A DNA stretch of 64,000 bases, from the NCBI RefSeq assembly GCF_003255815.1, contig NC_037686.1, positions 55,773,888 to 55,837,887 on the forward strand. The letters run 5' to 3'. A program made the translations under genes and the position numbers. Positions 20,356-32,263 of the stretch are shown here, piece by piece; within the stretch, counting starts at the first letter, position 1; every line of letters starts with the position of its first letter. Source of the stretch: Theropithecus gelada (lineage: Eukaryota; Chordata; Mammalia; Primates; Cercopithecidae). The notes under the pieces were generated by a model. It worked only from the letters and a program-made list of their open reading frames with translations. It had not been told where the DNA came from and did not search any database.

Positions 20356-20759
20356 TAATATGGTTTGCATCTGTGTCCCCAGCAAATCTCATGCGGAATT
20401 GTAATCCTGTGTGTTGGAGGTGGGGCCTGGTGAGGGGTGACTGGATCCTGGGGGCGCAGTTCTCATAGCACCATCCCCTGGTGCTGTTCTCATGAAAGTC
20501 AGGGAGTGGGCTGTGGTGAGAGCTGGTCGTTTAAGTGTGTAGCACTTTCCCCCTCTTTATTTTCCTGCTCTGGCCATGTAAGACGCACCTGCTTCCCCTT
20601 TGCCTTCCACCGTAACTGTTTCTTGAGACCTCCCCAGAAGCAGAAGCCACTATGCTTCCCATACAGCCTGCAAAACCGTGAGCCAAAGAAAGCTCTTTTC
20701 TTTATAAAGTACCCAGTCTCAGGTATTTCTTGAAAACAGTGAGAGAACAGACTAATCTA
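20356..20759 (+). mobile_element. Solo LTR, THE1/MST type
   Basis: Old MaLR LTR: TAATATGGTTTGCATCTGTG, then GTTGGAGGTGGGGCCTGGTG, and ending AACAGACTAATCTA. No internal retroviral sequence is attached. Confidence 0.9.
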
Positions 20760-21603
20760 CCTGGCCACCTTCCCACCATCAGCACTCTCCCCAGCCAGGG
20801 CACCCAACTTGTCCCAGTTCCCCCAGGACTTTGAGGATTTCAGCCCTGAAGGTCTGACACCCACCAAGTTGGCTGCTCGCCCTGTCACCCCCACCATGCC
20901 CTGCTCCTGCTGTCCCAAAGCGTGCACGGGTCCCACGGGAGCATCTCCTTCATGCTGCTACTTGTTTGCAGTTTTTCCTCCAGTGCTGCTGCTCTGTCTC
21001 TTCTTTTTTATCATTCACTTTTATCTACATCAAAGTATACATGTAAATTGTTTTTAAAGCCCAATAGTTGAGTGTGCCTGGAAAGAGAAGCATCTCTCCC
21101 TCCCTCCCTCTCTCGTCCTCCCTGGCTCCCAGTCCTCCAGGGCAGCCTCTTTCAGCTGTTCTTGTGCAGTTCACCCCAACCAGAAAGGTTTTGATCACCA
21201 GCTCTTCATTTTTTTGTTTTCGTGCTTATTACCTTCCCTCTATGAGGATTTTGTGCTCTCACCCGCCTCGTCCCATGCACACACATCCTTTTCTCCTGTC
21301 CTCCTGACATTGTTAAGTCATATTTTGTTAGATCAATAATCAGTGTTTGTATCATTGTGAATAGGTAAATATCCGTGGCTGAGCCAGGTAGTGCATTTTG
21401 ATTCTATCTCCTTTTCTGTACAGGTTTTTATTTGTTTTGGAGTTAATACTTGCCTGTTTTTTTGTTTTTTTGTTTGTTTTTGCTCTCTTGATTTTCTATG
21501 TAATTTTCACTTATCCCCTGACCTCTCCATCAGAAGTATAAATATGTTCAAACACATTCAATAATCTATGAATTAAATTATTCCTCTTTTTCTTTCTTTC
21601 TTC
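20760..21603. other. Intergenic, no gene recognised
   Basis: Pyrimidine-rich, T-rich towards the end. No repeat confidently named. Confidence 0.5.
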
Positions 21604-21893
21604 TTTTTTTTTTTTAAGATGGAGTCTCACGCTGTCACCCTGGCTGGATGCAGTGGCACAATCTCGGCTCACTGCAATCTCCCCCTCCCAGGTTCAAGAG
21701 ATTCTCGTGCTTCAGCCTCCCGAATAGCTGGGATTATAGGCACATGGCATTATGCCCGGCTAATTTCTGTATTTTTGGTAGAGATGGGGTTTTATCATGT
21801 TGGCCAGACTGGTCTCGAGCTCCTGACTTCAGGTGATCCGCCCGTCTCGCCTCCCAAAGTGCTGGGATTACAGGTGTGAGCTACCACGCCTGG
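21604..21893 (-). mobile_element. Alu
   Basis: Antisense Alu. ATTATTCCTCTTTTT on both sides is the target-site duplication. Confidence 0.96.
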
Positions 21894-22321
21894 ATGGATT
21901 ATTCCTCTTTTTGTTAGTGACATCCCTCTGGCACCTCTGTCTCCCTGTCCAGTCTAGCCTTTTCCTCCCCAGGATTGCTACTAAGCTGTCATCCTTGTGC
22001 TTCCCTTCTCACTTCCTGGGAATTTTCTTTGCCCATCTCCTTTACTGGATCACCTGTTCCTGCATTTGTATTTTATTCTTTCTTGGTGTACCCCTTCATT
22101 TTACCAGGAAACAATCTCCAGTAACTTCCTTAGAAAATATGCGTAGGAAGTCAATTTCATGAGCCCCTATCTGTCTGAAGATATCTTTGTTTCTCCATAA
22201 CACTTGACGGATGTGTGGTTGAGCATAGAATTCTGGCTGGAACTCTTTTCCTTCAAAAATTTCACAGCACTGCTTCCTGCTTCCACTGATGAGTCTGAGA
22301 CTGATACAATGATTGTGTTTC
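21894..22321. other. Intergenic, possibly old L1 (22200-22320)
   Basis: The part with GAGCATAGAATTCTGGCTGG resembles antisense L1M; the rest is unassigned. Confidence 0.45.
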
Positions 22322-22518
22322 GGTAAAACTTTACCTGCACAACTATGTGTTGTGTTCCAACAAAACTTTATTATTTACATGTTCTCTACAGCTGCTTTTG
22401 TGTTACAGTGGCAGAACTGAGTAGCTGGGACAGAGGCTGTAAGGCCCACAGTGTCTGTCCCACAATGTCTAAAATATTTACTATCTGGCCATTTACAGAA
22501 AAAGTTTATCAACCCCTG
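22322..22518 (+). mobile_element. hAT-type DNA transposon fragment
   Basis: Matches a non-autonomous Charlie-group element by GTTCCAACAAAACTTTATTA, then TATTTACTATCTGGCCATTT and the terminal AACCCCTG. The exact family is not named with confidence. Confidence 0.7.
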
Positions 22519-23129
22519 TCCTATCGAGATATTTATAGCTCACACTGGACTACTATGGATAATCCTCAAGCTTTCTTATCTTTATGTCCCTTTTGTCTTT
22601 CTGAGAGATAACCTTACTTTATCTTCCAAATCACTTTAAAAATCTCTTCTATCATATTTTAATTTCCAAGTGCTTTTTACAGTTCTCTGAATCTTTTTTC
22701 CTAGCATCCTGTCTTTCCTGTATGAGGATATTAACTGGAATAGGTGTTTTGGGTTTTGCTCTTTGAATTGTCTCTGTTTCTGTTTGTTTTGGTCCCTGGC
22801 TTGCCCTGGGGGCTGTCCTCAGGTGGCCGGTGCTCCTGGGCTGCCAGTGCACACTGAACGAAGAGCATGGCACCAGAACACTGCCAGCCCCTTGTGCCCC
22901 GGTGGGGCGTGCCCACAGGAGGGTCTGTGCGTGGAGGGGCGGCCTAGTTTCCTCGGGGCCTGTCCCTGTTGTTAGTGTCTATCCACCTTTTCTTTTGAGC
23001 CAGCAGGAGCCCTCTAATGTGTCTCCTGGGGAGGTGGGTAAGGGTGGGATATTTATTTTGGCTGTTCGCCTACTTTCAGCACGGAGAACCGACCCACTAA
23101 GCACCTCCTCTATTCCAGACACCATTCCA
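22519..23129. other. Intergenic, no gene recognised
   Basis: GC-richer from 22790 to 23000. No conserved frame. A faint MIR/L2-like piece lies near 23060-23130. Confidence 0.5.
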
Positions 23130-23560
23130 GCCCCTAAGGTTAGTGGGAAGGAGGTCAGAGAAGGCCAATGGCTTCAGGCAGCGCCTCCCGATGGAGAAGA
23201 TGGACCAGGAATAAATACACTTTTTAAAATTAACACGATTATATTTCAGATTGCAAAAAAAGATATGAAGGAAATAGAAGAGGCTAAGTGATCGAGAGTG
23301 ATATCCGACCTAAGACCTGGCTGAAAAGAAGTCAGATGAGGATCTGGAGGAAGGGAAGGAATTTCAAGCAGAGGCGACTGCAGTGACCTCTGTAAGGGCC
23401 AGGAAGCAAGGGCCGGGACGCTCTGGGGGAGTGGGCCAAAAAAGAGCGTCCCTCTCTCCTCGCCCCAGCATCCGACCAAGAGCAGAACAGGGCAGAGAAA
23501 TAATCAGAAGAGGGCGACAAGATTGCGTGTGTGTCTTAAGGCTGGCCATGGAGGCTGCGC
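23130..23560 (+). mobile_element. L2 fragment
   Basis: Old LINE-2 in sense: GGATCTGGAGGAAGGGAAGG, then TTTCAAGCAGAGGCGACTGC and GGCCAGGAAGCAAGG correspond to the L2 consensus. Confidence 0.6.
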
Positions 23561-23620
23561 CCTGTGAGTGGGCTAATGACTGCCAGCCTGATTCAGTCAG
23601 ACTTGCCCCCACAGCCAGAG

Positions 23621-23635
23621 AGCGCCCCCTGCAGG
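23621..23635 (-). promoter_or_regulatory. Strong CTCF motif, minus orientation
   Basis: AGCGCCCCCTGCAGG; the reverse complement CCTGCAGGGGGCGCT fits the CTCF core at all but one position (T for A at position 3). Confidence 0.6.
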
Positions 23636-23667
23636 GGGCCCGGGCTCCCGAAGGAGGGAAGGCGGGC

Positions 23668-23679
23668 TGCGCGTGCGCA
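23668..23679. promoter_or_regulatory. NRF1-type palindrome
   Basis: TGCGCGTGCGCA; its reverse complement TGCGCACGCGCA matches the NRF1 consensus YGCGCAYGCGCR at every position. It contains three CpGs, so binding would depend on lack of methylation. Confidence 0.5.
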
Positions 23680-23760
23680 GTTCATCCTCCCGGCCTGAGG
23701 CCATGCAGGGAGGTCCTCCTGGCTGCAAACTGGGCGCGCTCAGGGGCCCCGGGGAGGGTG

Positions 23761-24000
23761 GCGTGGCTGGAGCTCAGTGATGCAGGGGAAGATTGTGTGA
23801 GATGGAGGCCAAGGCCAGGGAACATTAGTGAACACGATGCTCTGAATACGAGGAGAAATAGGGATTTCTAACCTGGCAGCCGGGCTGCAGATGAGCGGAT
23901 GGAAAGTTAAGAGGAAACATCAGGAATACAGGGGATTCTGGCCAACGACACGACAGAATTCTTGCCGAAGGCAGGCCAGGTGATAAGATGTCAGGACTGA
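23761..24000. other. Intergenic, no feature recognised
   Basis: Purine-rich unique sequence. Confidence 0.5.
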
Positions 24001-24263
24001 GCCGGCACGGGGTCTCACGCCTGTAATCCCAGTACTTTGTAATCAAGGATCACTTGAGGCCAGGCGTTTGAGACCAGCCTGGGCAAAAAAGTGAGACCCC
24101 GTCTCTACCCTCCTGCGCCCCTCGCAAAAAAAAAAAAAAAAAAAAAAAAAAGCTGGGCGCGGTACTTGAGCCCAGGAGGTTGAGGCTGCAGTGAGCCATG
24201 ATCACGACACTGCACTCCACCGTGGGTTACAAGGCAAGATCCTGTCTCCCAAAGTAAAAAAAA
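24001..24263 (+). mobile_element. Alu with deletions and an enlarged A-rich centre
   Basis: Both arms are shortened (GTAATCCCAGTACTTTGTAATC lacks the usual GGGAGGCCGAGG part). The middle A-rich linker has grown to about 27 A at 24126-24152. Confidence 0.9.
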
Positions 24264-25245
24264 TTGAGAGTTGTCGTGCAGAACCCCTGTTAACTCCAGT
24301 AGGGATGGTGCCATGTCCAAGAGGCTGAGGAACAGACCTGAAGCCAGTTAAGGAGACATAGGGTTTACTGGGGACTCACATACAGGGCTGTCCAGGAGCC
24401 CCAAGCTGGACAGGAAGATGGCTCTCATGTGTAAGAAGCATGCAGGTTATATTCCTTTTTCACTTAGCAACCTCTACCTGGCAACCTCCACCTAGCAACC
24501 TTCCTTTAACCCAAAACAAAGGGCCTTAATCCCCTGTACCGCCTGCCATTCCAAGGGATGGGCCAGGGGGCTGGACATCCTTCAGAGATGAGTGAATCTC
24601 CGGGCGGCCACTCCTGGATTCCTTAGCTCAGAACTGCGAACACACATTCCTTAAGACCATTGAGGCATTCTCAGGGTGTGCTTGAGTTGTTGCTGTTAGG
24701 TGCATCTGCCCTACAGGGTGGGGAGGAGGAATTTGATCAAACATCAGGAGTGGTCAGAACAAGGGCGAAACATTTGCTGCTAAACTTGCCTGCCTGCATT
24801 CTTGCTAAAACTGGACTAAATGGGCCAAGGTCAGGGATTTGTCAGAAAGAGGACTTGGCAGCCTGACTCAAGTTTGGTCAAAGGAGAGAGCCTTTGTCAC
24901 TGTGACCCCAACAGTGGGAATTTGGGCAACCCCCTTAAACTCATGCACCTTTATCTGTGAAGGGAGCTTTGGATGCAGGGACTTGGAGTCGTTTCCAGCC
25001 CTGTTACTCATGCTTTCAAGACACCACTGTTCCCCAGGGCACAGCCCCAGGGATGGCCACCCTTAGGTTCATCCCCCGGAGCTTGAGTTTAGGGAGAGGA
25101 GAGCAGCCGTCTGCTGCACGCTGCACAGAACTGTCTGCTTCAGTGCTGAGGAAGCCAGCACTTTGGGTAGTTTGGGACCTTTTCATTCTAGATGGATGTG
25201 ACTTGGCAAAATTTAGCTTAAAATGAAAAGAAAGAGGGCTTTAGT
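24264..25245. other. Intergenic, possible unnamed LTR
   Basis: No gene. A short triplication of AGCAACCTCTACCTG-like units lies at 24475-24510. The texture suggests an old retroviral LTR that I cannot name. Confidence 0.4.
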
Positions 25246-25289
25246 GGTGTGTGTGTCTGTGTGTGTGTGTCTGTGTGTGTGTGTGTGTC
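25246..25289. repeat. (GT)n microsatellite
   Basis: About 44 bases of GT interrupted by two CT steps. Confidence 0.95.
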
Positions 25290-26190
25290 TAGATCTTTTG
25301 CTAGTGACGGAATTATGGCATCACTGTCCCAGTGAAGTCCAGGGAAAAGGAGACTCTCCAGGAGAGCAAGTGGGAGGGAGATTGCTCTGTATGTTGGGGA
25401 GGATCCAAGATGTCACAATTCAGATTACAGAGCATGCTTGGAGAGGTCTCCAGTTCATTACCGTGGAAGGTAAGACCTGTTAAACACGGCGCAGTTTATG
25501 GGGGGGAACTGCCTTTCAATAGAAAGAGGAAATGTGACCCGGAGGTGAGGCTTGAGCACAAACCATATTTGGGGAGGTTGCAATATCTTCCATTCCCTTC
25601 CTGGGAGCGGATTTGAAAGGGAAGCCGGGGATTCACAGCCAGCCCTCTAGAAGGTAGTGAACAGGTTTTGGAAAACTATTTGGGACCCCATTTAGGTTAT
25701 CACTTGTTCTACATTTGGTCAAGATTGTTTGTTTAAATCTTTGGAAATTTTTTTTTTTTTTTCATTTCAGGATTTTAAGTGGGCACTCCTCATCTTGTAA
25801 GATTCTTGGGAGCGTGACCTTGCCTTACTAACTTATCTCAGGGGCTCCCTCTGTGCCTGGCACATTACAAGCTTCCAGCATAATTGTATGTATAAAAGAA
25901 TGCATCAGCTTTGTGAACAACGTGACCCCATTCTTTTTCATTGGCACCCTTCTTCTTTAGCACCAGATATGACTAGCCATCTTTACACAGGCACTGGAAA
26001 TGGAACAAAGCCTTATTTGCCCCAGAAGCTACAGACACATTTAAAAATATAACCAAGAGTGCTTTTTCCCAACTATAAAATAATGCACACAGAAAAGCTG
26101 GAAAAGATAGAAACATTCAGGAAGAAAAAAGACGGCTCCTGACCTGAGTCTAGAGATAAACCTATTACCATTGTTTAATTTTTGTCCAGC
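25290..26190. other. Intergenic, no feature recognised
   Basis: Unique-looking; one T16-like run near 25749. No gene. Confidence 0.5.
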
Positions 26191-26500
26191 TTTTTTTTTC
26201 TTTCTTTCTTTCTTTTTTTTTTTGAGATGGAATCTTGCTCTGTCACCCAAGCTGGAGTGCAGTGGTGCAATCTCGGCTCACTGCAAGCTCCGCCTCCCGG
26301 GTTCCCGCCATTCTCCTGCCTCAGCCTCCCGAGTAGCTGGGACTACAGGCGCCCGCCACCACGTCCGGCTAGTTTTTTGTATTTTTAGTTGAGACAGGCT
26401 TTCACCATGTTAGCTAGGATGGTCTCGATCTCCTGACCTCCGGATCCACCCGTCTTGGCCTCCCAAAGTGCTGGGATTCCAGGCCTGAGCCACCGCGCCT
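26191..26500 (-). mobile_element. Alu, younger (Y/S-like)
   Basis: Antisense Alu with CAAGCTCCGCCTCCCGGGTT, a feature of younger subfamilies. GTCCAGCTTTTTT on both sides is the target-site duplication. The tail has become (TTTC)n. Confidence 0.96.
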
Positions 26501-26715
26501 GTCCAGCTTTTTTGCTAAGCACCATTTTAAAATAATTGTGATTATGCTGTATTTTATATCCTTTTTGAAATTTCGTTGTGCATCTTCCCTTTTTCTTAAA
26601 AATTCTTAATATTCCCAAATTCACCTAACAGAATTGCTATGTATTCAAGCGTATTAATAATGCATTTATATGGTTTTCAGCTTTTTGCTATTGTAAATAA
26701 CACTTCATTGAACAT

Positions 26716-27077
26716 TGATAGGGTTCAACTGTGTTCCCACTCAAAATCTCATGTTGATTTGTAATTCTCATAATCCTCACCTGTCATGGGAGGGACCAGG
26801 TGGAGGTAATTGAATCACAGGGGTGATTTCCCCAGTGCTGTTCTCGTGATAGTGAGTGAGTTCTCACGAGATCTGATAGTTTTATAAGCGTCTGGCTTTT
26901 CCCCTGCTGGCGCTTATTCTCGCTCTTGCTGCCATGGGAGGTGGTGCCTTCTGCCGTGATTGTAAGTTTCTTGAGGCTTCCCCAGCCATGTGGAACTGTG
27001 AGTCAGTTAAACCTGTTTTCTTTATAAATTATCCAGTCTAGGGTATTTCTTCATAGCAGTGTGAAAACAGACTCATA
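26716..27077 (+). mobile_element. Solo LTR, MST type
   Basis: TGATAGGGTTCAACTGTG to GAAAACAGACTCATA, about 362 bases. It is flanked by a perfect 5-base duplication AACAT (26711-26715 and 27078-27082). Confidence 0.92.
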
Positions 27078-27096
27078 AACATCTTTGCCATTATCT

Positions 27097-27399
27097 TTTT
27101 TCTTTTTTTGAAACATAGTCTCACTCTGTCACCCAGGCTAGAGTGCAGTGGCACAATCGCAGCTCACTGCAACTTCTCTCTCTGGGGTTCAAGCGATTCT
27201 TGCCTCTCAGTCTCCTGAGTAGATGGGATTACAGGTATGCACCACCATGCCCAGCTCATTTTTGTATTTTTAGTAGAGACGGGGTTTTGTCATATTAGCC
27301 AGGCTGGTCTTGAACTAGCCTCAAGTGATCTGCACCCCCGCCCCACCTTGGCCTCCCAAAGTGCTGGGATTGCAGGTGTGAGCCACCGTGCCCGGCCCC
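27097..27399 (-). mobile_element. Alu
   Basis: Antisense Alu. Target-site duplication TTTGCCATTATCTT / TTTGCTATTATCTT, one mismatch. Confidence 0.96.
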
Positions 27400-27994
27400 C
27401 TTTGCTATTATCTTGATTAGAGGTTATGAACAGTTGGAGCAGGAGGTAGAGAGCTGACGCTGTTCCTTTCTGCAGCATAGGAAGAAGTAGCTTTGGATTT
27501 CAGGTGAGGGTGCGTGCAGCCCCTATAACACTGGTGAAGGGTGGGTGGGGCCCAGGGCAGTGGGATAAGAGTGGAGGAGAGTGCTGAGGTCAAAGCACAT
27601 ACCACAAACGGAAGTGTAATGTAAATTTTTTTTTCCTTTTGGAAGAAAAAAGAAGTTGAGTGAAGAGAAAATTCTGGTGTAGCATTGGATGATTTTTAAA
27701 GGGTTAAACAGCTCAGCTTTGAGAAGGAAAATCAACATTTTGTTCTTACCCTTTGCAAATGCTCCTTTAGTGGCTGGTGATGGATAGCAGGTTTCGATGA
27801 CCTGGTTTATGCACTCTTTAATCTAGTAGCTGCAAGTTCATGGTAAGATGTAAAATGTTAAGATGAGTTCCGCATAGGTGGTACTTTGCAAAACATAGGA
27901 CGCTGGTGTTCTCCTTGAACTCAGTTTGGCATATTTTGTTCCTCAAGCATTTCACAGTCTATTAGAGTAAACGTCATTTAAAAAAATTATAGGA
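27400..27994. other. Intergenic, no feature recognised
   Basis: No gene or named repeat. Confidence 0.5.
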
Positions 27995-28530
27995 GCCAAG
28001 GGTTCTGGAGCAGACAGCTCTGAGTTCAAATCCTGGTGCTTCCCTAATTACTAGGTGACTGCTGTGGTCTGAATCTTTGTGTCCCGTCTAAAATTCGTAT
28101 GTTGAAACCTGATCACCAATGTAATGGTATTTTGAGGTGGGGACCTTTGGGAGGTGATCAGTTATGACAGATCTGCCCTTATGAATGGGATTAGTGCCCT
28201 TATAAAAGAGGCGCAAGGGAACTGCCTTGCCTCTTCCACTGTGTGAGGACACAGGAAAGGTGCCATCTCTGAACCAGAAAAGTGGGACCTCACCAGATAC
28301 CGCATCTGCTGACGCCCAGCCTCCAGAACTGTGAGCAATAAATTTCTGTTGTTTCTGGGCCATCCAGTATGTTAAGGTACTTTTGTGGCAACAGCCCCGA
28401 GTCAGCGATCTTGGCAGTGTAACCTCCCAGTGCTTTGGTGACTTTATCTGTAAACTGGGATTCACAATACACCGTCATCAATTCAGTGAAACAGTGTACC
28501 TGATGTCATTAGCACAGGCCTGGCCTGCGG
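27995..28530 (+). mobile_element. MIR split by an LTR insertion
   Basis: Left part 27995-28059 (GACAGCTCTGAGTTCAAATC) and right part from about 28406 (GTAACCTCCCAGTGCTTTGG, ACTTTATCTGTAAACTGGG) read as one sense MIR interrupted by the LTR at 28060. Confidence 0.7.
28060..28405 (+). mobile_element. Solo LTR, MLT1 type, inside a MIR
   Basis: TGCTGTGGTCTGAATCTTTG, then GACCTTTGGGAGGTGATCAG, with the LTR poly(A) signal in GAGCAATAAATTTCTGTTGT. The right end is approximate. Confidence 0.88.
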
Positions 28531-29280
28531 AAAGGCTTAATTTCAAAGTGTCTCACATGCACAGAAAGGAGAACAGCCACCCAGCTCAGGAACAGAGACG
28601 GCTTCACATAGGCCCACATTCTCCAGTGGTTCTTGGGGATGTTTGGGAAGTGGCCCATGGAGAAGTGGGGTAATGGCACCCCCGCCAGGGAACAGGTGTT
28701 TCAGGCATGTGAAGTGTGGATGCTAGCAAGAAGTTCAAGTTCTCAGCCCTGATTCCTAACGGCTTCTACTGGATGATTCTGATTTTTTACATCTTCCTAG
28801 GTCACATGTAAGAGAGAATTGTCCTGCCTCCTTAAAATAATTATTCTTCTAAGAGTCAAAAATGATTAGATCTTAAGGAACCTTTTCTAGGCAAACAATA
28901 AGAGGAACATATCTTCCTCTATTCTTCTTTGATGTTGAATTTAGTATTGTTTAAGTAGTCTGGCATAGACTGGTACACTGTTGGTGGATTTCAGTGTCTC
29001 TTATGTACTTTAAATACCATCTGTCTGGTGCTAGCCCAGTGTCTACTGTCTTTCTGCCTGTGAATATGTAATAGGCATCGCAAACACATCTCATCCAAAA
29101 CAGAACTCCCGGTTTGCTACTCCAGACTATTTCTCCCATAGTCTTTTTCATCACAAAAATGTCACCATTATCCACTCATTTGCCCTGCCCTAAATCCCAG
29201 GGATCATCCTGGATTCCTTTTTCCCTCCCTACTCTGACTCTGCACAGCCAATTCATTGACAAGTCTGTTTCTTTTTTCTT
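28531..29280. other. Intergenic, no feature recognised
   Basis: No gene or named repeat. Confidence 0.5.
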
Positions 29281-29578
29281 TTCTTTTTTTTTTTTCAAGA
29301 CAAAGTCTTGCTCTGTCACCCAGGCTGGAGTGCAGCGGCATGGTCTCGGCTCACTGCAGTCTCCACCTCCTGGGTTCAAGCAGTTCTCCTGCCTCAGCCT
29401 CCCAAGTAGCTGGGATTACAGGCACCCGCCACCATGCCTGGCTAATTTTTGTATTTTTAGTAGAGACAGGGTTTCTCCATGTTGGTCAGGCTGGTCTTGA
29501 ACTCCTGACCTCAGGTGATCCGCCCACCTTGGCCTCCCAAGCTGCTGGGATTATGGGCGTGAGCCACCGCATGCAGCC
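29281..29578 (-). mobile_element. Alu
   Basis: Antisense full-length Alu. Confidence 0.96.
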
Positions 29579-31612
29579 TCGTTTTTTTAAAGACATATCC
29601 CAGCCATCCACTTCTGTCTGTCTCCGCAGCTCCTGTAAGCTACCATCATCTCTCATTTGCACTTCTGTAGGAGGGTCCATTATGCACTCACAGCCATCTA
29701 TTTCCCACTAGAGTCATTTTTAGTGCACATCATGCCAGATTCCTAAGGGGAAGTCTCCAGTGGCCTTGCATCATTTTAGAAGACAACCCAGACTCCTCAT
29801 CAGGGCCCCTGTGGTCCTATGTGATCTGTCCACCTCCCAGCCATGGGCTTTTGCCCTCTTGCCCTCACTCTACCCTCTGGCCCCAGGATTCTCAGCCTCA
29901 GCATCAGGCACATTTCAGTCCAGATCATTCTTTGGTTGGGTGCTGTCCTGTGTATTGTGAGAGAGTTAGTGCCATCTCTAGCTGCTACCTGCTAGCTGCC
30001 ACTAGCAGCCTCCCACACTGCCGACAGCAACAGTGTGTCCAGACATTGCCAGATATCCCCTGGGAGGCAAAGTCACCCCCGGTTACAGTCACTGGTCTAG
30101 TCACATCGGCTTCCTTCCTGCGGCGCGAGCCTGGCTGGTCTCCATTTAGACCCATCGTAGTTGTTCTTCTGGTTTGGGTCTGCTGTGCTTCCTCCGAGAG
30201 TCTTGTGTCAGCTCCTTCTCTGTTCTGACCTCAGCTCAGATGTTGTCTCCCCACAGGGTAACCCAAGGGTCTTCTTTGACCACCCTGACTTGGAAGGCAC
30301 TCCCTTCCCAGTGTCCCGAATATGACCAGCGGTGCCAGGCAGAGAGCGGGCGCGTGGGAGACAACGGCTGTGGAGTGGAGACATCAATAACATATTTCTC
30401 CTTTACTGAGGTTCCTAGAAGGTTGGGGAGTGGTGGCATGGGGGTGCTTGGGATCATTCCAGGGTGAGATGACCCGAGAAAGTTGTGGGAGTCGGGGGCT
30501 CGTTTTGTTTTTTGTTTTGTCCGCACCTTCTAGGCTCAGCCATCTTCTTCTGGTGAGCTAAGGGCCAGGGTCTCTGGTGACTGACCCCACAGATCTTACC
30601 CAGAGGTGCCACGCAGCCTTCTTGGTTCTGATAGAGGGGTCGCTTCTGGGATAGCCCAAGCAGACGTGCAGCAGGCCGAGAAGAGCCTGGTCTTGGAGAG
30701 GTTTTTGACTAAAAGGGGTCGTTGAGGGTTGTGCCTGGTCCAGGAAGCTAATCCAGGAACAGGAAGGTGCTGTACTGGGAGCCAAGGCATGGAGGCCGGA
30801 GCCTCCCTCCCTCCCACAGAGCATGGCACCCAGCCCGTCCTCCTGACTGTCCCGTGCTCTCTGCCTCCTCCCTCTCCAGGTCTCATGTGATGCGTTTCTG
30901 TGCGGCTGCAGGCCCAACCTTTTGATTCTCCTCTCTGCCAAATACCAAGGCCAGCTCGGTCTCCTTTTGACCTCTGAAGCTGTGGATACAGTGAATCACT
31001 TTTTCTCCTAATTGTCTCCTCTGCTCTTGGCTGACTTCCTTAAAAGAAAAAAAAAAATCAATTGCAAGATTAATATTAACCACAAAGGACCTGTTTTTCC
31101 ACTTTCTTTTTACATCTGATTTTTCAATCTCAATTGATTCCGTTTGCTGCAACTACAGTAGAAATTGGTTAACTATTAGAGACAGGAGCTTAGTGGCAAA
31201 GGCATATTGATAGAATTTATATCAAATACTGAAGTTGCAACATAAAAATGAATCACTTTATTGTTTCCTACAGACATGCAGCTGCTCAAAACAGCATGCT
31301 CCCAGGTCACAAATGTGTATCAATTAGCATATAACACATGCCCGTTGGCCTTGAGCTAAGCATCCAGGACTCTTGGCCTTTGTTCCCCAGGAGGAGGAAA
31401 TTAAAGCAAGAGTCTGTGGTTCTCACTGCAACAACATCCATGTGTGTGCCCAGCCTGGGATAGCTGGTGTCTTTGGACTCCCGAGAGTTCATCATGTTTC
31501 TAGCTCTGTGGTATGCTCATGAGGACAGATGCTGTCATTCCAGCTGCTTCTCCACCTGGACAGACAGATCTCGGTGACAATGCTGAAGAAATATATTGAA
31601 AAAGGAATTGGA
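29579..31612. other. Intergenic, repeat-poor
   Basis: About 2 kb with no confident repeat and no gene. Weak CpG content near 30110-30130 and 30345. Confidence 0.5.
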
Positions 31613-31886
31613 GGCCGGATACAGTGGCTCATGCCTGTAATCCCAGCACTTTGGGAGGCGGAGGTGGTTGGATCACGAGGTCAGGAGTTTGAGACCAGCC
31701 TGGCCAACATGGTGAAACCTTGTCTGTAATAAAAATACAAAAATTAGCTGGGTGTGGTGGCACACACCTGTAGTCCCAGCTACTCGGGAGGTTGAGGCCG
31801 GAGAATCGCTTGAACTGGGGAGGTGGAGGTTGCAGTGAGCCAAGATCACGCTACTGCACTCTAGCCTAGCGACAGAGACTCTGTCT

Positions 31887-31919
<33 letters not shown>

Positions 31920-31929
31920 AAGAAAGAAA
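31613..31929 (+). mobile_element. Alu with a long pure A tail
   Basis: Sense Alu ending in about 30 uninterrupted A and then GAAAGAAAGAAA. The intact tail suggests relatively recent insertion or tail regrowth. Confidence 0.96.
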
Positions 31930-32052
31930 TCGGAGAATGACAGTTTGAAGGCATGATTCCAGATTATTTTACCAAGGACTTCTTAAACGGTCACATACAT
32001 ATACATGCTGGGTGTCCTGGCTAAAACTCAGTTCTAAGAGTTTTGAAATCTT

Positions 32053-32263
32053 GGCTGGGCATAGTGGCTCACACCTGTAATCCCAGCACTTTGGGAGGCC
32101 AAGGCAGGTGGATCACTTGAGGCCAGGAGTTTGAGAGCAGCTTGACCAACATGGGGAAACCCTCTCTCTACTAAAACTACAAGAATGAGCCAGGCGTGGT
32201 GGTGGGCATCTGTAATCACAGCCTGGGTGACACAGCCAGACTCCATCTAAAAAAATAAAAAAA
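32053..32263 (+). mobile_element. Alu lacking the middle of its right arm
   Basis: Goes from CATCTGTAATCACA straight to GCCTGGGTGACACAG, so about 90-100 bases are missing. A perfect 17-base target-site duplication AAGAGTTTTGAAATCTT (32036-32052, 32264-32280) defines the insertion. Confidence 0.97.

Larger units (their letters stand above)
23600..23760. promoter_or_regulatory. Small CpG-rich element with CTCF- and NRF1-type motifs
   Basis: About 160 bases with far more CpG than the surroundings (GCTGCGCGTGCGCAG, GGGCGCGCTCAGG). It is too short for a classical CpG island. It lies next to or inside an L2 remnant. Candidate insulator or cryptic promoter; no gene start is seen beside it. Confidence 0.5.

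Noticed and set aside
23383..23871. 162-codon + strand frame over the CpG-rich spot
   Set aside because: Begins in L2-derived sequence and carries no recognisable domain; length is expected in GC-rich DNA where stops are rare.
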